64,000 nt of DNA, from positions 27,942,001 through 28,006,000 of the forward strand of contig NC_059385.1 of the NCBI RefSeq assembly GCF_019703515.2. The letters run 5' to 3'. Below are positions 38,451 to 49,919 of this stretch, in pieces (position 1 is the first letter of the stretch; each line of letters opens with the position of its first letter). A program made the translations under genes and the position numbers. The stretch comes from Myxocyprinus asiaticus. Taxonomy: Eukaryota > Chordata > Actinopteri > Cypriniformes > Catostomidae. The notes beneath the pieces were generated by a model. The model searched no databases, was not told where the DNA came from, and saw only the letters and a list, made by a program, of their open reading frames with translations.

Positions 38451-39865
38451 ACCACCGTCATGTAATGTTCATGAGATCATTCTGGAAAAATTTAGTTAAG
38501 TTAGCTGGGTCTTTACGGATCACATTTTCACTATAAAAATATATATAGAAAATTATAAGTAAAATTGTGACACCAGAACAAGTATTTTTCTGTAATGTAT
38601 GAAAAATATATCCCAAGTTTATCGAATTGATAACTACAACCCAACATTTGGTCCCAAACTAGCTAGCCCCTATACTGAGTAAAATCTTAAAGTTAAATCT
38701 GCAACCCTGTTACCTCTTCTGGTGCTGTGTTTTTATTTATTTTTTTATCTGTATGTCTGTCTCAAACATTTTATTTCTTTTTGTTTGAATTTAATTTGTT
38801 TTTGTCTTCAGGGTTCCATGTGTAATGTCTCATCACTAACTTCTGCTCGTGTTGTGCGACCTGTCAGTTGAAGAAAGAAACTTCGAGGTTAGGAAGCAAA
38901 ATGGAGAATTCTGAAGATGCCGTAATCTTATGGAATGAGTTTCAGTGAAAGCACTTCCATCTTCTATTAAATAGATCTGCACTGCCATCTCGTCCTTACT
39001 CATTGCTCTTTGGAGATATAGATCTACGAAAAATGGAGTAAATTATTTGAAATTTTATCAGCAACTATACATTTTAAACTAAAGAAACTGACTATATGAA
39101 AATTCAGGCCATTGCTAAAATAGGTTTATCATTGTATTAGGAGACAGACATTGTAAAGCATAACATATACGGCATTTTCCATCCATTTTCCATGTGGATG
39201 GTTCATATCACTCAAAATGGGCTTATTTTCATTGAAGTTCATGCTTATATGGTGGACCCATTTCATATTTCACAAACCATCCACAGCAAATATTATTTTA
39301 GCGTTCACATTTGCTCCAGCAACAAAAGAAAAAATTGACTAGAACATTTCCACAACATTCCAGAAGAGGAAAAAAATCAAGAGAGATGGATTACTGCAGT
39401 CAGAAAAAAAGATGCCAAATTTACCGTTACTCCCTCAGCAGTTGTGGTATCACAGCAGTGATATCTAGTTTTTTTTCCCTTTTAAAATGAATGCCAGGAT
39501 AAAATACAGTATCATAAAGAATAGTGTTATAAATTTACACTAAAAAATTTACAATTTTAAAATATAAAAAAGCTTGCTAGATTTTTGCTGCTAAAAAAGT
39601 GGGAAATGCATCATCACAGTCTGTCAAAAGGGCTTATTCCTGTAATTCTTGTGAAGTGTCTTCTTTGTAAAGTTATATCTATATCAGTTTTCTCATAGCA
39701 ATATTAAACACATGGGATGTTCAGAACACAAAACGATCATAATGTTGTACATTCTCCTTTCCCTATTTAATGTATTAAAAAGACATTCATTACAATTTTC
39801 CTTTTGGAACAACATGAAGCTGGGTCATTTAAGAGAAAATTTTAATTTTGGGGTAAACAGTCCTT

Positions 39866-40492
39866 TTAAAGGAATAGTTCACCCAAAAATGAAGGTTCTC
39901 TCATTATTTACTCACTCTCATGCCATCCCAGATGTGTATGACATTCTTCTGTAGAACACAAATGAAAATTTTAAGAAGAATATTTCAGCTCTGTAGGTCC
40001 TCACATGAATGGTGACCAGAATGTCCAAAAAGGACATAAACACAGCATTAAAGTGATCCATAAGACTTTGGTTAAGTCCATGTCTTCTGAAGCGACAATC
40101 TACACTTTCACTTCCACATTCTATTGTGGAATGACTTTCACTTTCACATTCAGCCACCTACTGATTGGGGCTGGTCAAAGGTGGAGATTATTAGTAAAAA
40201 AGGACTTAAATATTTATCTGTTTCTCACCCATGCCTATCATATCGCTTCTGAAAACATGGATTTAACCACTAAAGTCATATGGATTACTTTTATGCTGCT
40301 GTATGTTCTTTCTGGACCTTCTGAGTTCTGGTCAGCATTCACTTGCATTGTGAGGACCAGCAGAGCTGAAATATTTTTCTAAAAATAGTCATTTGTGTTC
40401 TGCAGAAGAAAGTAAGTCATACACATCTGGGATGGCATGAGGGTGAGTAAATGATGAGAGAATTTTCATTTTTGGGTGAACTATCCCTTTAA
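39866..40492. repeat. palindromic MITE (AGTTCACCCAAAAATGAA family)
   Basis: The left end TTTAAAGGAATAGTTCACCC and the right end TTGGGTGAACTATCCCTTTAA are inverted, and similarity runs deep into both arms (CATGCCATCCCAGATGTGTA and its complement). It is the cleanest copy of the family in the window. Confidence 0.9.
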
Positions 40493-40799
40493 GCTTGGAT
40501 ATTTAATGTATGGTTCTACCTGTCAACTTGCTATCATAGTCACCAAGTAACCATTACTATTACAATCATTTGTACATTGTATGCCCATTTGGTGTCAGTT
40601 TTGCTCAAATGTAGCTTAGAGACAAGACATTTATTTCACATTTATAATTTCAATATGCTTAATAAATGTTTGCATTTACTAACTGACAACATACATTAAA
40701 AAAAATATAAAGCTAAAAATGTGCTTCCTGTGGTAACATCTAAATCAACTAGTTTGATTCAAGTCAGTGTTGAGGGCACAAATGTTAAAAAAAAAAAAA

Positions 40800-41215
40800 A
40801 TAAAGGGTCCAAAAATAAAAGCCCTAAATGTAAGACACTTTGGTCCTAAATGTATTAAAGGCCCTAAATGTAATAAATTTTGGTTCTAAATGTAATACAT
40901 TTATGCATTTGGCAGACACTTTTATCCAAAGCTACTTATAGTGCCCTTATTACAGGGACAATCCCCCTGGAGCAACCTAGAGTTAAGTGTCTTGCTCAAG
41001 GACACAATGGTGGTGGCTGTGGGGATCAAACCAGCAACCTTCTGCTTACTAGTTCAGTGCTTTAGTGCACTACGCCGCCACCACTTTCAGTCGTATAATA
41101 AAAGTCGTATATGTAATAAATGTCCTAAATGTATGTACTTATGGTCCTAAGTGTAATAACAGCCCTAAATGTAACAACAGTTGGTGCTAAATGTATATTA
41201 AGACCCAGAATGTAA
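40800..41215. repeat. degenerate CCTAAATGTAA minisatellite, split by a SINE
   Basis: Units such as GGTCCTAAATGTATTAAAG and GCCCTAAATGTAATAAATTT repeat on both sides (40800-40905 and 41097-41215) of the SINE at 40896-41088. Confidence 0.7.
40896..41088 (-). repeat. V-SINE-type element
   Basis: The minus strand starts with a tRNA-like head: the A-box-like TAGTGCACTAAAGCAC, then the B-box-like GGTTTGATCCCC. It continues through the conserved body (TTGAGCAAGACACTTAACTC on minus) to the tail, which on plus reads GCATTTGGCAGACACTTTTA. This family is widespread in teleosts. Confidence 0.85.
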
Positions 41216-42025
41216 TCCTTTTTTGAACCATTTATCTGCTGGAGTTATACAATGTTTACAGCTCCTACTCAGCTTTTTTTAATGAGTGACTACCTAGTGC
41301 ACTACATCATCAGTGTACTTAATACATTTAAATATTAGCATTTCTAAATGCAAGCTTAAGTTTTAAAAAAATAAAATATACCAAATACACATCTGGCACA
41401 TTTATTGGAAGAGAAGAAAAATCCTAAACATGCACAGACTTCTTTTAGAAGTTGAGATCACACTTGATTCAGCATAGATCTTTCGACACCTGTGGCAATA
41501 TGACATACCCTTTTATTCTCACAATAATAGTGTGTTGTTATTGCATCATAAAAAAAGACATTTAATGCTTCTAATTAAAATAAATATTAGTAAAATAAGT
41601 CGTTTATTATTATTATTTTTTTACATTTTTAATCTTTCTTAATGTAAAATTTTTAATTAATTGTTCATTCATGATAGTTTGTAATGCATTAACTAATGTT
41701 AACGTTTACAACTTTTAATGTTTAAAATATGTAGTAAATGTACTGTATATGTTAATGTGTATATACTGTTTATGTAGAAATGAACACTAAACAAGATTTA
41801 TAAATGCTGTAAAAGTATTGTTCATTGTTAATTCATGACAACTATTATATTAACTCATTTTAACATATGCAACCTTATTATAATATATAAAGAGAAAGTG
41901 TAATGTTTGTATTATTTCCCCAAAATTATGATTATGAAAAATTGCTGTGAAAATGACACAAACTTCTCTAAAATTGTTTCAGCATAAATTTTCTTGACAC
42001 AACATTTCTAAACTTGCCCTGGATC

Positions 42026-42483
42026 ATGGAGGTCATGACATCACAACCTAAAGCATTTGCACCCAAAGACTTTCAGATGGGCTTAATGAGCTGTTGTGAT
42101 GACGTGAACGTGTGTAAGTCATTCCAGTTGCACTGAACACAAATTAATTAGTCATCTATAAAGTATAACAAGTGATAATGTGATTGACTTTAACAACAAT
42201 CAAATGTTTTTATTAGGTTGTTGTGGCATCTTCTGCCTCCCTTGTTTGGGCTGTTCCATTGTCATGAATGAGTGCTGTGCATGTGGCTTAGGCATCCCAA
42301 TCCGAAGTGTATACTGAACTAAATACAATGTCCCGGTTAGTATAATGCTTATTGATAATGGCTTTATCAGTCTGTCTGCCTCAAACTTTTTATCTCTTTT
42401 TTTCTGTTTGTTTATGTCTCCAGGGTTCCATGTGTAATGTCTCGTCACTTACTTCTGCACGTGTTGTGCGACTTGCCAGTTGA
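42026..42483 (+). pseudogene. PLAC8/cornifelin-like gene, copy B (three exons)
   Basis: Tandem relative of the gene at 36217. Exon 1 is 42026-42113 (MEVMTSQPKAFAPKDFQ, MSCCDDVNVC) with a good GTAAGT donor. Exon 2, 42217-42335, joins in phase and encodes CCGIFCLPCLGC and NECCACGLGIP. A TGA at 42315-42317 replaces the AGA of copy A in VYRTKY. Two codons present in copy A (Ala-Lys-Asp region) are missing. Exon 3 from 42424 carries the same frame change after GSMCN as copy A, with the ordinary PLAC8 tail (YFCTCCATCQLKRDI) visible one base out of frame. It would give a truncated protein of about 60 residues, so I infer a pseudogene. Confidence 0.75.
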
Positions 42484-42599
42484 AGAGAGACATTGACATT
42501 AGGAAGCGAAATCTTGTATGTAATCTTACAGGAAAAGCTTTAGAGCAACTGAATGCAGGGAAAATAGTTATGAAACCTTTCTCCACTATCATCTAGTGT

Positions 42600-44019
42600 C
42601 TTCACTGTTCTTTGGAACTAAAGATCAAAGACGAAGTGAGGTGTAAATTATTTGAAATGTTATTCGCAACTATGGACTAATGAATCTTTATGACTTTATG
42701 CAAACGCAGACCATTGCTGGCATAGTTTAATTAATTCTGCTTAAAAAAGCTCAACAAACTCTGCAGTTTAAGTCTGGATGATTAATTTAAATCAAAATGG
42801 GCGATGCTCAGAAACGCTAAATTCATTTGACCATATAATGCAGCTAAAAAGAGATGTAAACAGTCAGAGCTTTGGAAAGATAAGAAAAAATGTCCTATGT
42901 GGAACCTCATTAGCAAGGTGTTTCCAACATTTTTATCAAGAGAACTCTTATAACCTAAATGATTTACTTTATGTAGGCTACCTCCTGAGATTTTAAGTTT
43001 TTATTCATTTTAATTGTTTTATTTACTAATTAAACAGTATTAATTTCTTTTAAAAATAATAATAATTTTTTTATATATATTTATGTTATTTAAAGCAAAG
43101 GGTGTGTATTACAGGTATATTTACTGTATAGTATATTATAACAGTTAAAGCTACTGTATATATCAAGTATAAATTATAAGAAATATAACATAATATTGTT
43201 AATGTAGTTTACATGTCATGTGGTACATTATCATAAATGGTCTTTAAATGATTTCTGTTCAACTTTATTTCAAATACAGTTACTCTAATGTATTTTAATG
43301 TAAAAACAAACAAAGCCTCTCTTCGAAATGTGATTAAATAAAATTATTTCAGCTTGAGATAAAAGCTTGTTCACAATGGCTTGTGTTCACACGAGAACTT
43401 GCATTGTTTAGCGTTGTTTCTGTCATATCGCTCTTAAATGCACAAAGGATGTCAAGATTTTCTCTTATAAATTATTTAAATTTTGAGTTGTTTCTTTCCA
43501 AAACATATTGGATGCCTTGGAATATGACATAAACACTTATATTTATTTGAGATTTATTATAATTTTGGTCCTTTTTAAGCTTTAAAGTTAGTCGCTATCA
43601 TCTGACATTGCATTGAATATGGACTAGATTATTCATTAAAATCTCTTTTTCTGTTCTGCTTTAGTAAGAAAGTCATATGGGTTTGGAAGGACATGAATGT
43701 GTGTAAATTATCACAGAATTTTCAGGAAACATTATATGAGAGAGGCATAATTTTAAATATTGTATCATTGTTGAACAGGCACACACTGTATCAGTAACAT
43801 GTCATAAGGGCTTATTAAGAACATAACTGACACACAAAACATTCCCCAGACAGAAAAGGGATTACAGTTCCTTTACATTCATATGTCTTCAACATTAATT
43901 AATAACTTGGCATTTAACTCAAACTCTCAATTGTAGGAGTACATGTAATGGAAGCCAGCTGGTATGTGATAGCTGTGCGGTATGTGTAAACCTCACTTCC
44001 CTGGCCTCAAGAGGAGCAC
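42600..44019. other. non-coding stretch with MITE half
   Basis: 42600-42670 still aligns with the 3' flank of PLAC8-like copy A, showing that the duplication extended past the gene. 43430-43730 is a right half of the AGTTCACCCA MITE family. No gene seen. Confidence 0.45.
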
Positions 44020-44155
44020 TAGTGACTGACGCTTAGTCGTTAGTGCGCCCACCTCCCATGCTGGCTGATTCCAGTTCTAATCCCACTCGGAGCGGGTCAA
44101 GCAGGACCAGTTACACACAGTAAAGCAAAATAAATAAATAAATAAATAACAACAA
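44020..44155 (+). repeat. short tRNA-derived SINE with (AAAT)n tail
   Basis: The A-box-like TAGTCGTTAGTGCGCC and B-box-like GTTCTAATCCC are followed by GGAGCGGGTCAAGCAGG and an (AAAT)n tail at 44131-44150. Confidence 0.7.
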
Positions 44156-44689
44156 CATGTTTTGAAATTCTGTAGCTGACAATACTACACCCGGTAATGC
44201 AAATTAATCATTTCACAATGCACTGTAGTCAAAGTTTGTGTATACATAGTTTCACACAAATGGCACAGACATAATATAGTTAGCAACAAACACAGCTTTG
44301 CTCACCTTAAATTGGAAAGCAGTGAGACAATGAACAGTATATTTTCTTGTTTGGGGTCTTGTGACCAGACTGATCACATTGTGAATTCAGCAACAGTAGG
44401 TCAATAGTTCTGCTGCTGAAATCAGTTTGTGTTTCCCAAACTTCAAACGACTGCCCCCAGTGGCCAAAGCTGGAAATTTAGTTGAATGAATGGGCAGTTG
44501 TGAGCTCCAGCTTCCAGGTGAAATGTCCACAGGGTGCCGCCAAAAACAAGTTGTATTTTTAGTCATACTGTAAATGACGTAATACAGTCAGAAGGAATGC
44601 ACGTTTATAAACCTAACTGTTAGTGGTAAAAATGTAATTTTAGAGTGAAAATGCAACCACTGTATCGCACTCACCATTGTTTATGTAAA

Positions 44690-45098
44690 CATGATTACTT
44701 CCTGGTTCCCACGGCACCAGAACCCGGTCTCAGAGGTTACTCGCACAATGCACTCATTAGTAGCGCCACAGGGAAAGGTGAAAACATTTGAATTGATGGA
44801 AAAATTACAGATGGAGGAAGCCGTTTGTTTGTAACTTGGCAGCGTTCGGTTGATTTTAGGATACAGTACATGAACATTCGGAAGCAACATGTCAAATTCC
44901 TGTGTGATCATTTTGGGTCCAACTTCTAGCTCAACCAATGGTGTGAGCTTGTGTGTTGTGTGGTACAATTTGTTTGGGTTTGGTGAACAACAGCAGATGA
45001 AGAAGTGTTTGGAAAAGTTGTTAGAAAACAATCATTATTTTTGCAATTATATTTGGTGCAGCTAATGGCACAGAAATCTACCACTTCACCTTTAAGCA
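44690..45098. repeat. MITE copy abutting the stop of the Crypton-derived exon
   Basis: 44970-45098 (AACAGCAGATGAAG, TTATTTTTGCAATTATATTT, ending CACTTCACCTTTAAGC) is related to the MITE at 11929-12211. Its outer end reads TTAAAGGTGAAGT on minus. The left end near 44690 is diverged. The TTAA of its terminus overlaps the TAA stop of the adjoining gene. Confidence 0.55.
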
Positions 45099-46125
45099 GA
45101 GTCAGTGGAGTCGAAAGAACCAGCAATGACAAAATTGGTGCTGCCTGCATGGGAGGTTCCTGAATGAGAAGCTTGTTGCCTGAGGTCATTGCAGATCAAG
45201 ACCAACTGGTTGCTCTGAGCCTCGGACAAGGTGCTGCAGCTCTGGTAAACACTGAAATTGGTCTTTCTCCCTGGAATGTTGCCTTTCTCACACATGGTCT
45301 TTACCATCTTTGCTAACTTGTTCTTTCCGAGAGCTTGACAGTTGTACCAGTGTAGGGTGGCAAGGTTGACCACGGCCTTGATGGACAGATAAAAGGGGGC
45401 GTCTTCAAAGAGCATCGCTTGAGGTCTGTGCTGGGCGTATTCCTTGTAATCCTGCACTGGGCAGGTTTGAGGAGCATGTGGGGTAGCGTAGATGCGGCAC
45501 TCTGTCGTTGACCTTTTACTTCTTGAGTTGAGATCACTAAAATCCTGGTAAGTCCACTCTAGATACTCTAGTCCTGTTTCTGTGGTGAGCAAAAGCACAT
45601 CACCCCATTTCAGGGTTGAGCTATGGAAGCCTGTACAGTGACCAAACGCCTTGGTGTTGTTGAGCCACACCAGGTTAAGGAGACCTTCGGGGTTGAAGCG
45701 ACTCAGCAGTCCCCGTTTCCGAAGGAGCAACTCGTCAGCAAGGGTGAGCTTCATTGACTTGTGGGGTTTGTTGCCTTTACCTTTGAACTTGAGCTCCAAC
45801 TGCTTCTGCTTGAGGGCTTCTTGGGACCTTTGGAACTCTCTGTCTCTTGTAATACTGTAGCTGTAGCAATGCTCCTTCAGGTAGCGTTCCAAGCCACACT
45901 GGTAGTTGGCCAGGCTGTTGGGCTCATATTCAGAGCCATCCCTTTGGCGTGCATCCACAAAGAAGGAGGCCAAGTAGATGTCCAACTCATGGCATGGAAT
46001 GAGGTATATCTCCCTGGTCTCTGTTGGATACTTAGAAACTAGGAAGTCGCAAAAGTTGCGGAGTGCTGTTTGGGTGCTGCGAATGGTCTTCTCATTCTGT
46101 TCTCGGTACACTCGCTCATCCATCT
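45092..46125 (-). CDS. terminal exon with Crypton-derived recombinase-like domain (KIAA1958/KCTD1 type)
   Basis: An open exon of about 344 codons, from a strong acceptor (pyrimidine tract, then CAACAG, exon at 46125) to TAA at 45092-45094. It resembles the Crypton-derived tyrosine-recombinase domain (DUF3504-like) found in vertebrate KIAA1958, KCTD1 long form, QRICH1 and ZMYM2-4. An N-terminal core-binding-like part (NEKTIRSTQTALRNF, then YQCGLERYLKEH) is followed by a Lys-rich linker and the catalytic-fold part (GLLNLVWLNNTKAFGHCTGF, then PGRKTNFSVYQSCSTLSEAQ). Where active Cryptons carry a His-x-x-Arg pair after Thr-Asn, here TNFSVY is read, so recombination is unlikely; a DNA- or protein-binding role is inferred. 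The exon needs one base from an upstream exon. ATG at 46123 is the first in-exon Met. No N-terminal exons were recognised upstream. Confidence 0.85.
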
Positions 46126-46159
46126 CTGTTGAAAGGGAAGAGGGTAGTGTTTTCATACG

Positions 46160-47190
46160 TCAAGAACTTTAATATTTAGGGAAAAAATTACTTAATGGAC
46201 CTTAGTCAGGGAAGATGACATATTTCATTTGACGCAAATTAAAATGACGTGGTGAGGGGAAGACATACAGTACATTCAGTAGGCTGTACCACCCAAGTTT
46301 TTAGGTCACATCTTATTTTCACAAACCGAGTTTAACAGACTTGTTTGTCCACTGGGATATTTTTGGTAAGATGTATTTTCAACGTTTGGTTTGTAAAGCA
46401 ATCAACATCAAGATACACAACAGTAGAAGCCTGGTTTTCATTCACGTCATTAAATTTGTGTCATTAAACATGAGTTTACCTAGACTACGGTCCATTGCTG
46501 CCGCAAATCACTGCAGTTTAGTGACTCTCAATCAATGCCAGTGTGCGCAAGGTACTGTCCAATTTGTAAGGAAATATTGCTGTTGAAGTTTTTCCCGGTC
46601 ATCATAAAGCACTATAAATTCTGTCACTATGATTTTTGTGTTGTACTGAGATATTTATTGCCACAATAATGGCAAAACAAAATACACAAGCATCAAAGTA
46701 GTTTGATATTGTGACAATCTATTTATTACTCACAATGACAGTCATTGGACCTATTACTTAGTAAACAATAAAGTGCATGATTATTACACACTTATTTTTC
46801 ACTAATCAGATATTCAGAGAGGAAGAGGTGTCATGGCAAAAAGCACAAACATACACTGTAGTTTGTGACAGAAGTGCGCATGCAATCATAAAATGGGTAA
46901 TCGTTATAATCTAATTATGTCTGTTTAATACAGATTAAAAATGTTAAATACTGTTCAGGCAAAATGATAAAGATACAAAGCATACAAAATAATCTTTTGA
47001 TTCAATTTCAAAGTGCCAAATTGGCGAACACAACACTGATATTAAGTTACCATCACAGATGTGGCCTGGCCAAAATCGTTCACTTTATGATCGACTAAGG
47101 CAAATGGAAAACAAACAAGGCAGAAATTAGATCAAAACAAGCTGGTCATTTAGAGTGGCAAACATGACATGTGATAAATGTCATTCTTAT
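46160..47190. other. spacer between the Crypton-derived exon and the CCDC106-like gene
   Basis: Unique AT-rich sequence. No exon with good splice sites was recognised on the minus strand, so any 5' exons of the Crypton-derived gene are either not here or are shared with genes further upstream. Confidence 0.4.
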
Positions 47191-47193
47191 GAT

Positions 47194-48279
47194 TTATTTG
47201 CTGACAATCGGGAGAAGTTCCCCCTTTGCTTTCATGCTTTTGATTTTGGCTTTGATGCTGTCATCCATAGCCTGGCGACATCTGACAGCATAGTGAGCCA
47301 ATGTTTCTTCTTTCTCGTCCCAGGGAGGCAAAGCGTGGAAGACTTCTGGTGCCGCCAAACTGAGTTCCGCAATTGCTGCTGTCCTGGAAATAGTGTTGCG
47401 GTCCACACCGACTCTGTCGAAAGCCACTTTCATGGATACGCTGCGTCGAAACTCTTGCAGTGCAGCCATATATCGTGCAATCACACCTACAACATTTTTC
47501 ACTGAAAAAAAAAAAAGCCAAACCATTCCTTAGTGTATAAACTGTAGACAACATTTTATAACTTGAATTACGATAAAAATTATCTTTTGACGATTGTTTG
47601 AGTCACTACAGTCAGAATTGAGAGATTACTATTTATCAGCCTATCAACGATCAACGTATTAAGTATACTGTAGCTCTCAAAATAATATAAGATAGCTAAA
47701 CTTTGGCACCCCAAAGCCTCAACATTACATTATAAGAATTACTTACTTCGAACTCGAGTGTTCTCTCCTTCTCTATTTCTCTTTGATGAAATCTTGATGG
47801 TTCTCGGCCTGTCCAGTGGATGTAATTCCACATCCTCAAAGGAGTCAAAGAGGGCTGGTGACTCATATGGAGCACCCTCTTCAGGAATGGAGGTAATGAT
47901 CTGATGAGAGCTGCTTGCCTCCATTTGACTTGAAGAATGTGTCCTCCTTTTATCTACCAATCAGAGACAACGAGACAATCCTTATCCCCAATCAAATTAC
48001 TGTTTGAATCTCCATGCTTGCTTCCATGTCATATTTAGCTTTCAATAGAATGTTTATTCTTCTGAAATGGCATATGATGAGATTCTAAGATGTGGTCACC
48101 TGGACGCAGTTGGTCCTGCAGGAAGTCACAGATGAGCTCGGCTTTCTTGGTAAGTTCCTGCTGCAGGAGTTCTTTGTCCTGTTTCAGGCTGCTGATGGTT
48201 TCACCCATCAACTCACTTTTGCTTCTCTCAGCCTGGAGCAGGACTTTCAGTCTCTCTATTTCATACACAGCTGGAGAAA
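47194..48279 (-). CDS. ccdc106: CCDC106-like protein, three 3' exons
   Basis: Minus-strand exons 48100-48279, 47747-47953 and 47194-47501 join without frame breaks (each junction leaves one base) and end at TAA 47194-47196. Exon 1 here is a coiled coil (IERLKVLLQAERSKSELMGE, then LLQQELTKKAELICDFLQDQ). Exon 2 is acidic with a basic end (RPRTIKISSKRNREGE), a likely nuclear localisation region. Exon 3 is the CCDC106-type domain (VIARYMAALQEFRRSVSMKV, AFDRVGVDRNTI, IAELSLAAPEVF, KGELLPIVSK). Human CCDC106 is a nuclear p53-binding protein; fish have many diverged paralogues, so orthology is open. The first exon here lacks a start Met in frame and needs one base from an upstream exon that I could not find. 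Confidence 0.85.
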
Positions 48280-48299
48280 CTGAAATAGAAAACAAGCTT

Positions 48300-49129
48300 T
48301 ACCTCTGGAGTTCCAACAGGGAGCATTGAAAAGATACATCTAAGTGTAACTTCATGTGAAATTTGAAATCTGATTAAGGAATAGAGAAATCAGAAAACAG
48401 CAATAATATACAATAGAGGCATGGGGAATAAAATCGGAAAGCAGAAGAAGAATATGTGGCTGCATGGTGATGAACAAATAAAACCCAGAATATAAAACCA
48501 AGTTATGTCAGAAAACATAAGCTATAATTAAGCAATAAGGTAAGCAGCCATGCTCTATTGTGAATATAATCATGGCTAAAGGGTGTTGTTCTTGCATTTA
48601 TAAAATTGTTACAACATAATGAAAATATTAAAACAAATTCAATGTGTTCCTTCCACTATAAGATAATTCTTGAGGTGTGAACTAAGGTTAATAGTAGGGC
48701 TCAATGGATGCTGTGCAGTGATATATACAGTAGACAGTGAACAGGTGTTTTGCATCATTATACAGTATGTTTTAACTATTTGATGAATTTTTGCATGACT
48801 TGTCTGAGCTGATGCATAAAATTGAGACTTTAAACAAGAAACCAAAAAGCAAAATGGATTTGTATCATATATCTGAAGCTGTCTCTCTGAATAATTCATT
48901 TGAATATTATTTTATAAAATACATTTTATTTTTTACTTTTAAAAAAAACATTTTTTTTTTGTTGGTGCTATTGTTGTGAATGTAACAGTATATACAAATT
49001 GTAAATCGTCATAGTGCTTTTATTTGTAAATGTTCATTCTGTAATTATTTATTTATTTTTTAGCACAGCTGGAACACTGTACTGAACAATCAACATTCAG
49101 GACCAGAACTATATGTTTTGTAAGTTATG
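48300..49129. other. non-coding stretch
   Basis: It should contain or precede the missing 5' exon of the CCDC106-like gene, but no coding exon with splice sites and a suitable start was seen. AT-rich. Confidence 0.35.
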
Positions 49130-49508
49130 TGTAACAAATGTTCAGGTTGGGCAGATAAACGAGGAAGCGGGAACCAGTTTCCACAGTTCATGTGAGTCCG
49201 TTTTATTCACAAATAACCAGCAATCGCTGTATAGCTTCACTCAAAATATAAGACGGCTTTTCAGCGTCACTCAAATAAACAGCCCACTTTTCAGCTTCAC
49301 ACAACACAAGACTCTCCCTCAGGGAACAGACACGAAGACTCTGGTCTGTCTGTCTCTCTCCTCTCTCTGTGAACTGGCTGTCTTTTTATCTCCCCCGACT
49401 CTCACTGTGAACATAGAGATGGTAATTAGTCACAATTCATCTCAGGTGAATGTCCTTACCACTTTCTCTCTCCCCAGACGGTCGCTCGACCACGCCCTCA
49501 CCTCCACA
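49130..49508 (-). repeat. 3' LTR of the gypsy element
   Basis: On plus it begins TGTAACAAATGTTCAGG and ends CCTCCACA, so on minus it starts TGTGGAGG and ends in TTACA. The purine-rich minus-strand tract CAGGCGGTGGGGTA directly before it is the likely polypurine tract. It differs from the partner LTR at roughly 25 of 379 positions (counted by eye). Confidence 0.9.
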
Positions 49509-49912
49509 TACCCCACCGCCTGACTCAGGCCGGGGGAATCGTCCGGACTGCCCACTCCCCCACCCTTTCTGGAGAGGAAGTCCGCGGCAGCCATCTCTGC
49601 CCCCGGTCTGTGGACCACCTTGAACTTAAATGGCTGGAGTGCCAGATACCAACGGGTGATCCGAGTGTTGGCATCCTTCATGCGGTGGAGCAACTGGAGC
49701 GGGGCATGGTCCAAACAGAGGGTGAATGCTCGTCCCAACAAATAGTAGCAGAGAGTGAGGACCGCCCACTTGATGGCCAAACACTCCTTCTCTATGGTGC
49801 TGTACTTAGTCTCTCTCATACAGAGCTTTTGACTAATGTACAGCACTGGGCACTCCTCCCCCTCCACCACTTGGGACAGAACAGCACCCAGCCCCCTGTC
49901 CGTTGCATCCAT
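49509..49912 (-). pseudogene. gypsy RNase H region
   Basis: About 135 codons of the RNase H domain read on the minus strand: start MDATDRGLGAVLSQ, then KYSTIEKECLAIKWAV, and a tail ending ADFLSRKGG. Immediately after this the frame runs into the polypurine tract and LTR, so integrase has been removed by deletion. Confidence 0.85.
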
Positions 49913-49919
49913 CTTTTAA

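Larger units (their letters stand above)
36217..38871 (+). pseudogene. PLAC8/cornifelin-like gene, copy A (three exons)
   Basis: PLAC8-family proteins are small Cys-rich membrane-associated proteins. Exon 1 starts at 36217 (MSVTSQPAAFALIDIQ) and ends near 36285. Exon 2 is 36386-36510 and encodes the family core (CLLCLGCSIAKDMKECCACG, then VYRTKYNIP). Exon 3 starts at 38812 (GSMCN). Compared with copy B, the end of exon 1 has lost about 11 bases around the donor, leaving only a GC-type donor (GCAAGT) that would put exon 2 out of frame. In exon 3, the Cys-rich tail recognisable as FCSCCATCQLKKE is one base out of frame with GSMCN; the open frame instead ends at TGA 38869-38871. It is probably a pseudogene, though a short variant protein cannot be excluded. 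Confidence 0.75.

Noticed and set aside
42200..42448. Minus-strand open frame of 82 codons
   Set aside because: It is the antisense of PLAC8-like copy B.
44020..44090. Possible tRNA gene
   Set aside because: The head is tRNA-like, but the stems are degenerate and an (AAAT)n tail follows, so a SINE is more likely.
44681..45031. Minus-strand open frame of 116 codons
   Set aside because: It lies in MITE sequence just downstream of the Crypton-derived exon and has no domain or splice context.
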